A stretch of DNA of 64,000 bases from Planococcus ruber. GTDB lineage: Bacteria; Bacillota; Bacilli; Bacillales_A; Planococcaceae. The position numbers and the translations under genes were made by a program. The stretch lies in contig NZ_JALHAG010000001.1 of the NCBI RefSeq assembly GCF_022819085.1, positions 1,323,395-1,387,394 on the forward strand. Reading direction: 5' to 3'. The notes under the pieces were generated by a model, which saw only the letters and a program-made list of their open reading frames with translations, did not search any database and was not told the DNA's origin. Below, piece by piece: positions 58,884 through 64,000 of the stretch (position 1 is the stretch's first letter; each line of letters begins with the position of its first letter).

Positions 58884-60476
58884 ATGATCATGGAAGAAGC
58901 CTTACGGATTGGGGAGCTGGCGAAAGGGGTTTTGATTGCTGGGAAAGCTGGAGGGGCCAGAGAAATAAGGTCGATTGAAGTGATGGAAGTGCCGGAAGTG
59001 GTTTCTTGGATTAATGAAGGGATTCTGGTGATGACTGCTTTTTACTCCATCAGTGAAAATCCGGACAAGCAGGTAGAGGTGCTTCGAACATTAATTGACA
59101 AGAAAGCAGCGGGAATTGTCATCAAAATAGGGAGATTCGTGAATGAATTGCCGGAAGAAATGATCCGGCTAGCTGATGAATCTTCGTTTCCGATTATTGC
59201 TTTGCCTAAAAATGTATCTTATATCAATGTATTAACGCCACTATATGAGCGGCTGTACGAAGAAAAGAAAACGAAAATTGACCAGTCGGTCAACCCGTTC
59301 AGTGAGTTTGATGATACTGATTTTCCAACGGTAAAGAAAGCACTTAACTTTTTAGAGAAGCTGACAGACTCACCCGTATATATCGAAGACATGGAAGGAA
59401 AGTTATTATATATATCTAATGGATTCCAGCCAGATAAATGGCGTAATTCAGTGTTATTGTTTTCTGAACCTCGCTATGAACAGTACCCTAAAGTACTGGA
59501 ACAATGGCGAATTGAATTTCAGACAAATAAAATTATTGAATTCAAAATGGAGGGGCAGCGAAGCCGTTATATAATTCCGCTGGTTTCGAAAAACAATGTC
59601 TTTGGAACCCTTCATTTATTGCACAAAGGACAGAATGCCTTTGAGGCAATAACTTCCCATCACATTGCTCAAGTGGGCGTAAGCATGGCAGAACTGATAC
59701 TGAAAGAACAGTTGAATTTCCAAAAAGATCGGATGCAGGATTTAGAAGCTTTAGAGAAGTTTACGAATGGAGAAAACAGCATCCAGCCAGATGAACGGGC
59801 GTTGGTGCTTTGCTTTAGGGGCCGGACAATGGATGCCAGCAATTACCCGGTGATGTCGCTGCTGGATTATTCCTGCCTGTGCCGGCACTGGCTTCAATTC
59901 TGCAGCAGAAAAGCGGAGAATGCCTCGACTCTCATTTTTGAAAAATATCAGCAGTATTATGCATTAATCGTCTGTAAAGAAGAACACTACCAAAAAATCA
60001 TCCAGCAATGGGTTGAAATAGCAGTGAAGAGCAATGAAGCATTTCCAGATAACGGATTTCGGCTTGCTATCAGCCAGCCGTTTAACCATTCAAAGAAATT
60101 TAACGGCAATCTCCGTTCAGCTGTTAAAACCATGGAAATTGGATTGAAAATCCAGCCGGAAGAACCCGTTTATTCGCAAGACAAACTAGGCGTGTATGAA
60201 ATACTTTTTCAATTGAATGAGGAACCTCAAGTGAGGAATTATATTGAATCGGTTCTTGGAGAAATCAGCCAGGCCGATAATGAATTGTTTATTTCCTTGA
60301 AGACATATTTAGAGGAAAACGGAAACGTATCACGCACGGCGGAAAAACTATTTATCCATAGGCGGACGATGACATATCGCCTCCAAAAAATTCAGGAACT
60401 GTTGATGATGGATTTAGATAATGCAGAACATCGGTTTATTTTACAGTTTTGTATCAAATTGAAAGAGTTAAATTAA
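58884..60476 (+). CDS. PucR-family transcriptional regulator
   Basis: A 530-residue regulator with GAGGAGGGG before the ATG. The N-terminal PucR domain spans about residues 1-130 (ALRIGELAKGVLIAGKAGG, VSWINEGILVMTAFYSI, AAGIVIKIGRFVNELPEEMIRLAD). A GAF/CdaR-like middle region follows. The C-terminal HTH is NVSRTAEKLFIHRRTMTYRLQKIQELL. PucR proteins activate purine, allantoin or related nitrogen-ring catabolism. The convergence of a hydantoin-type racemase and DUF917 (thiohydantoin-desulfurase-like) gene directly downstream suggests that it controls that operon. A terminator separates it from them, so it is transcribed on its own. Confidence 0.9.
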   Translation: MIMEEALRIGELAKGVLIAGKAGGAREIRSIEVMEVPEVVSWINEGILVMTAFYSISENPDKQVEVLRTLIDKKAAGIVIKIGRFVNELPEEMIRLADESSFPIIALPKNVSYINVLTPLYERLYEEKKTKIDQSVNPFSEFDDTDFPTVKKALNFLEKLTDSPVYIEDMEGKLLYISNGFQPDKWRNSVLLFSEPRYEQYPKVLEQWRIEFQTNKIIEFKMEGQRSRYIIPLVSKNNVFGTLHLLHKGQNAFEAITSHHIAQVGVSMAELILKEQLNFQKDRMQDLEALEKFTNGENSIQPDERALVLCFRGRTMDASNYPVMSLLDYSCLCRHWLQFCSRKAENASTLIFEKYQQYYALIVCKEEHYQKIIQQWVEIAVKSNEAFPDNGFRLAISQPFNHSKKFNGNLRSAVKTMEIGLKIQPEEPVYSQDKLGVYEILFQLNEEPQVRNYIESVLGEISQADNELFISLKTYLEENGNVSRTAEKLFIHRRTMTYRLQKIQELLMMDLDNAEHRFILQFCIKLKELN

Positions 60477-60501
60477 AGGCGGATGACTCCGCCTTTTTGA
60501 T
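60475..60501 (+). terminator. Intrinsic terminator after the pucR-like gene
   Basis: AAAGGCGGA-TGAC-TCCGCCTTT with a TTT tail. It overlaps the end of the stop codon. Confidence 0.83.
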
Positions 60502-60603
60502 TTGGTGAAAAAGTGAGCAATGGGCAATTGAATACTTTTCCTATCTTTTGCATATAAATAAGTAGTGTCACTATTTATAATTTTTCAAAAGGGGGATGAA
60601 ATC

Positions 60604-61251
60604 ATGTTAGGGATTATACGTGTACTTACAACAGATAATGAAGAGGTCTTACAAGAACATGGGAAAAAAATCGAAGAAAAATCCTTCGCCAAGACGGTGA
60701 CCCACTGTATCGGAAGTCAGCCGAATGGCATTTTTGACGATGCTTCTGAACGGGAAGCGATACCGAAAATAGTCGAGCTTGCGAAGGAAATGAGCAGAAA
60801 GTATAAATTGGATGCCATTACCATAAGCTGTGCTGCCGACCCGGCGTTGGAGGAAACAAGAGCGCAAGTCGATTTGCCGATACTTGGAGCGGGGGTCAGC
60901 GGTGCCCATGCAGCTGCAATGGTCGGCAGTAAAGTGGGGATCGTCGGCATCACAGATGAACCGCCGAGCAGGATGAAAGAAGAGCTTGGCCAGCGGTTTT
61001 TCAAGCATCGATTTTCATCAGAATTGCGGAAAACCACTGATTTATTTAATGACGGAGCGAAAGAAGAGTTATTGCGTGTTGTAGAAAGTTTAATAGATGA
61101 AGGTGCAGATGTTATTTTATTCGCTTGTACGGGATTTTCGACCATTCGCTTAAAGGATTATTTGACTCTGCATATCAAAATCCCGGTTATCGATTTAGTT
61201 GAAGCGCAGGCTATCGCCTATCAATTGATAGGCAAGGAGGATTCTAAATGA
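60604..61251 (+). CDS. Asp/Glu/hydantoin racemase-family protein
   Basis: A 215-residue enzyme. The ATG at 60604 has AAAGGGGGATG upstream; a longer frame is rejected. The two catalytic cysteines of the family are visible: ITISCAADP near residue 78 and ILFACTGFST near 180. Other marks are LGIIRVLTTD at the start, ILGAGVSGAHAAAMVGSKVGIVGIT in the middle and DLVEAQAIAYQL at the end. The group includes hydantoin, aspartate and glutamate racemases and AroM-like proteins. As first gene of the operon it would interconvert enantiomers of the imported compound; the substrate is inferred only. It overlaps the next gene by 4 bp. Confidence 0.85.
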   Translation: MLGIIRVLTTDNEEVLQEHGKKIEEKSFAKTVTHCIGSQPNGIFDDASEREAIPKIVELAKEMSRKYKLDAITISCAADPALEETRAQVDLPILGAGVSGAHAAAMVGSKVGIVGITDEPPSRMKEELGQRFFKHRFSSELRKTTDLFNDGAKEELLRVVESLIDEGADVILFACTGFSTIRLKDYLTLHIKIPVIDLVEAQAIAYQLIGKEDSK

Positions 61252-62810
61252 AAAAAACCTTTGATTTACCATTTATCTTATTTTCAGTTGTGATTGCCGC
61301 TTTCGGGGCCATCATCGGGATGCAGTTGATTACTTCGCTTGGAATTACGCCGAATACTTCAATCATTGGTGCATTAATCGCGATGATGATTGCTCGAATT
61401 CCAATGCAGATGTTTTATAAATATCGTTCACTGGAAAACCAGAACTTGGTTCAGACGACCATTTCAGCAGCGACGTTCGGTGCGGCAAATAGTTTACTGA
61501 TACCGATTGGACTGCCTTATGTCATGGGAATGCCGGAACTAATGGTTCCGATGCTAATCGGTGCAGGAATTGCCTTATTCATTGATGTATTCATTCTTTA
61601 TAAAGTTTTCGATTCGAAATTATTCGGTTCAAATGAGCCTTGGCCGCCTGGAATCGCGACAGCCGAAGCTTTGAAAGCCGGAGATGAAGGTGGAACAAAA
61701 GCAAAGTACTTGGGTCTCGGGATTCTAGGGGGAATGATTGGTTCTCATTTTGGGATTGCGATGTCCGCTTTCGGAGTAGCTTTTATTGGAAACATTTGGG
61801 CGTTGACGATGTTCGGCATCGGTTTATTGCTGAGAGGCTATTCTGTGCAATTATTTGGAATCGATTTGAACGAATTATATATTCCCCATGGCATGATGAT
61901 TGGCGCTGGGATTGTTGCCCTTTTGCAGTTCGTCATGACGTTGGTGCGATCAAACAAAGAAAAAGTGAAACAGCATGTCGAAGGAGACCATATCTATACA
62001 CGTTCTGAAGCAGATGCCAAAAGAGGTTTCGGCATCGGTTTTGTGCTTTATCTTGGAGGTGCCGCTTTGGTGGCGGTCCTGGGCGGCATCGTAGCGGATA
62101 TGCCGTTATGGCAAACGCTTTTGTTTGTCCTATTCGCAGCATTTGCAGCGCTTGTCAGTGAAATCATCGTCGGAATTGCAGCAATGCATTCGGGCTGGTT
62201 CCCTGCCTTTGCCGTGACTTTGATCGCTTTGCTGATCGGAATGATGTTAGGCTTCCCGCCAGTGGCTTTAGCATTGTTGACAGGATTTACAGCAGCAACA
62301 GGTCCAGCATTTGCTGATTTAGGCTATGACTTCAAATCCGGTGTCATCATCCGTAAAGGCGCTGACATCGCCGCCGAGCTGCATGGCCGCCGCCAGCAAT
62401 TGAAAAGTTCCCTGATCGGTTTTGCCGTCGCAGTGGCAATGGTCAGCATCTTTGCCCAATCATTTTTCGAGCAGGATCTTGTGCCGCCGGTCGACCGTGT
62501 ATATGCGACAACTATTGAAGTGGGGTTGACGGGTGATGTCGGCATGCTATTGCTCCTATGGGCTATTCCAGGTGCCATCATTCAATTAATTGGTGGACCG
62601 AAAAGGCAATTGGGAATCATGTTATCAACGGGTCTATTAATTGTCAATCCGATTGCCGGTTGGGCAGTAATAATCGGAATTCTTATCCGCATTACGATTT
62701 TGAAAGTCAAAGGGCCGGAAGCGGAAAATGCCATGTATACAACAGCAGCAGGATTTATCGCCGGAGATGCTATTTACAGCTTCTTTACGTCGATTTGGAA
62801 AGCAAGATAA
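61248..62810 (+). CDS. OPT-family transporter
   Basis: A 520-residue membrane protein with about 14 hydrophobic segments and GCAAGGAGG before the ATG. NEPWPPGIATAEALKAGDEGG is the OPT/YSL substrate-pathway motif. Other blocks are NTSIIGALIAMMIARIPMQ and AATGPAFADLGYDFKSGVI. OPT proteins import oligopeptides or metal-nicotianamine-like complexes. In this operon the cargo is probably the racemase/DUF917 substrate, a cyclic amide or a peptide derivative; this is inferred. Translation is coupled to the racemase gene by an ATGA overlap. Confidence 0.88.
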   Translation: MKKTFDLPFILFSVVIAAFGAIIGMQLITSLGITPNTSIIGALIAMMIARIPMQMFYKYRSLENQNLVQTTISAATFGAANSLLIPIGLPYVMGMPELMVPMLIGAGIALFIDVFILYKVFDSKLFGSNEPWPPGIATAEALKAGDEGGTKAKYLGLGILGGMIGSHFGIAMSAFGVAFIGNIWALTMFGIGLLLRGYSVQLFGIDLNELYIPHGMMIGAGIVALLQFVMTLVRSNKEKVKQHVEGDHIYTRSEADAKRGFGIGFVLYLGGAALVAVLGGIVADMPLWQTLLFVLFAAFAALVSEIIVGIAAMHSGWFPAFAVTLIALLIGMMLGFPPVALALLTGFTAATGPAFADLGYDFKSGVIIRKGADIAAELHGRRQQLKSSLIGFAVAVAMVSIFAQSFFEQDLVPPVDRVYATTIEVGLTGDVGMLLLLWAIPGAIIQLIGGPKRQLGIMLSTGLLIVNPIAGWAVIIGILIRITILKVKGPEAENAMYTTAAGFIAGDAIYSFFTSIWKAR

Positions 62811-62822
62811 GGGGGAGAAGAA

Positions 62823-63872
62823 ATGTTAACCAAAATTTTAACGATTGAAGATGCAGTAAACGCGGTGTACGGAGGATGTATCCTTGGCGGTGGAGGTGGA
62901 GGCTGGATCAAAGACGGCCTTGAAAAAGCGGAACTGATTTTTGAATCGGGCTCTCCACGCTTAGTATCAGTAGAAGAGCTGAATGATGATGATTTCATCG
63001 CGTGCGTTTCTCTTGTCGGTGCACCTTCCGCTAAAGAGCAGTTTGTGAGTGCTGAGCAAATGGTGGATACGGTGCTCCGTATGCAAAAGGAATTCCCTAA
63101 ACCATTAAAAGCCTTGATGACAAACGAAAATGGTGCGGCAACAACGATTAACGGATGGCTGCAAGCTGCCATGACTGGATTGCCTTTTCTGGATGCGCCA
63201 TGCAATGGGCGCGCTCATCCAACAGGTTCGATGGGATCGTTGAACTTATCGGAACTGGAAGGTTATGAATCGATCCAAACCTTTTCAGGTGGTGCCGGAG
63301 CGAAAAAAGTGGAAGGGGTCGTTACAGCTTCCCTTGATTTATCATCGAGTGCTATCCGCTCGCTATCCGTTCAAGCGGGGGGGATGGTTGGCGTATGTCG
63401 CAATCCGGTTGATGTTGCTTACATTAAAGAAAATGCCGCCATTGGCGGGATTACACAAGCTATTGAATTAGGAGCCGCATTCTTGGGAGCTCCTGAAGGG
63501 CCGGAGCGAATTGAAACGGCAGCTTCCTATTTGAAAGGACGCATCATCCATTCGGGCAAAGTAAGTAAATTTGAACTGAAAGCAATTAACGGCTTTGATG
63601 TCGGTTTTGTCCAAATTGACGATTTAGAACTGACCTTCTGGAATGAATATATGACCGTTGAAATGAATGGTGAACGCAGAGGGACTTTCCCGGATTTGAT
63701 CATGACGTTTAATGCGGATACGGGAATGCCGATCGTCAGTGCAGAAATTGAAGATAATATGAATATCGCTGTAATCTCAGTGCCTAAGGAAAATTTAAAG
63801 TTAAGCTCTACAATGTTCAACTTAAAATTATTGAAAGCAATCGAACCGATCGTCGAAAAGAAAATCATCTAA
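62823..63872 (+). CDS. DUF917 (S-methyl thiohydantoin desulfurase-like) protein
   Basis: A 349-residue protein with AAGGGGGAG before the ATG. The DUF917 pattern is clear: EDAVNAVYGGCILGGGGGGWIKDGLEKA at the N terminus, then ENGAATTINGWLQAAMTGLPFLDAPCNGRAHPTGSMGSL. These glycine and Asp/Cys/His-rich blocks form the presumed active site. One member of the family has been linked to S-methyl thiohydantoin desulfurisation. It probably acts on the compound carried by the OPT transporter and handled by the racemase. The real reaction in this organism is unknown. Confidence 0.85.
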   Translation: MLTKILTIEDAVNAVYGGCILGGGGGGWIKDGLEKAELIFESGSPRLVSVEELNDDDFIACVSLVGAPSAKEQFVSAEQMVDTVLRMQKEFPKPLKALMTNENGAATTINGWLQAAMTGLPFLDAPCNGRAHPTGSMGSLNLSELEGYESIQTFSGGAGAKKVEGVVTASLDLSSSAIRSLSVQAGGMVGVCRNPVDVAYIKENAAIGGITQAIELGAAFLGAPEGPERIETAASYLKGRIIHSGKVSKFELKAINGFDVGFVQIDDLELTFWNEYMTVEMNGERRGTFPDLIMTFNADTGMPIVSAEIEDNMNIAVISVPKENLKLSSTMFNLKLLKAIEPIVEKKII

Positions 63873-63885
63873 GGGAGTGGAGCTC

Positions 63886-64000
63886 ATGGCTTTAAAAGAC
63901 ACAATGGCCGTCTTGGAACTATTGGACGACTCAAAAGCAAGCGGAAAAAATGTAGTGGAATTATTCAAAGACTTCGAATTTGCCGAAGCAACATACCAGA
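63886..64000 (+). CDS. Start of a further operon gene, possibly DUF1177 (3'-truncated)
   Basis: Only 38 codons are inside the window. AAGGGAGTGGAG lies just before the ATG, 13 bp after DUF917. The product begins ALKDTMAVLELLDDSKASG and continues with KDFEFAEATY. DUF1177 proteins begin in a similar way and often sit beside DUF917 and OPT genes, so I suggest that family with low confidence. It continues beyond the right edge. Confidence 0.45.
   Translation, partial: MALKDTMAVLELLDDSKASGKNVVELFKDFEFAEATYQ

Overview
This window looks like the chromosome of a low-to-moderate-GC, spore-former-related Gram-positive bacterium. A Planococcaceae member (Planococcus/Planomicrobium type) is my best guess from gene content; no marker gene was searched. 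Supporting signs are SLH-anchored surface proteins, Vpr-like subtilases, a ComK regulator, a YwqC/YwqD/YwqE-type tyrosine-phosphorylation set, strong AGGAGG ribosome-binding sites with frequent TTG/GTG starts, and hairpin-plus-U-tract terminators.

Layout. (1) 1-19.4 kb is a cell-surface and secretion region: the 3' part of a large subtilase, a small HhH protein, a second subtilase with SLH repeats, two tandem paralogous SLH proteins, an SLH-anchored 5'-nucleotidase-like enzyme, a NERD-domain protein, a zinc-ribbon membrane trypsin-like protease, a Ser/Gly-rich membrane protein and an S-layer-type protein. (2) 19.5-27.2 kb holds polysaccharide regulation and modification genes: a YwqE-like phosphatase, a reverse-strand SGNH/MBOAT acyltransferase pair, a reverse-strand GT2/DUF2304/EamA trio, and a YwqC/YwqD-like modulator and kinase. 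(3) 27.5-44.3 kb is a long AT-rich polysaccharide operon. It begins with a 4,6-dehydratase whose base composition changes in mid-gene, then encodes a 4-amino-sugar route, a PLP-enzyme/ATP-grasp pair, a WbpA/B/D/E-like 2,3-diamino-uronate route, glycosyltransferases, a Wzx-like flippase and a Wzy-like polymerase. It ends in decayed repeats and an IS21 istA fragment. (4) 45.1-52.9 kb is a sugar-uptake and catabolic operon: SorC regulator, dehydrogenase, FGGY kinase, RbsACB-like transporter and DeoC. (5) 53.2-58.7 kb holds a small protein, an oligopeptide-binding lipoprotein with an M42 aminopeptidase, a small membrane protein, comK behind a structured leader RNA, and a 44-residue Cys-rich peptide gene. 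(6) 58.9-64 kb holds a PucR regulator and a racemase/OPT-transporter/DUF917/probable DUF1177 operon.

The most unusual signal is non-coding. Intergenic regions carry composite elements made of a palindromic hairpin module plus an array of a conserved ~10-bp core repeated with an exact 21-bp pitch. Full arrays almost always have five units. There are four class A arrays (core GGTGATTTCG), three full class B arrays and a two-unit remnant (core GTAGATTTCA), and one class C array (core TAGTGTC). All read in the same orientation. Class A copies bracket the SGNH/MBOAT pair and class B copies bracket the NERD gene. Two class A copies also carry an adjoining ~80-nt element whose stems show compensatory changes. 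The second notable signal is the comK leader: it has mutually exclusive helices and an intrinsic terminator just before the comK ribosome-binding site, which suggests an attenuator or riboswitch.
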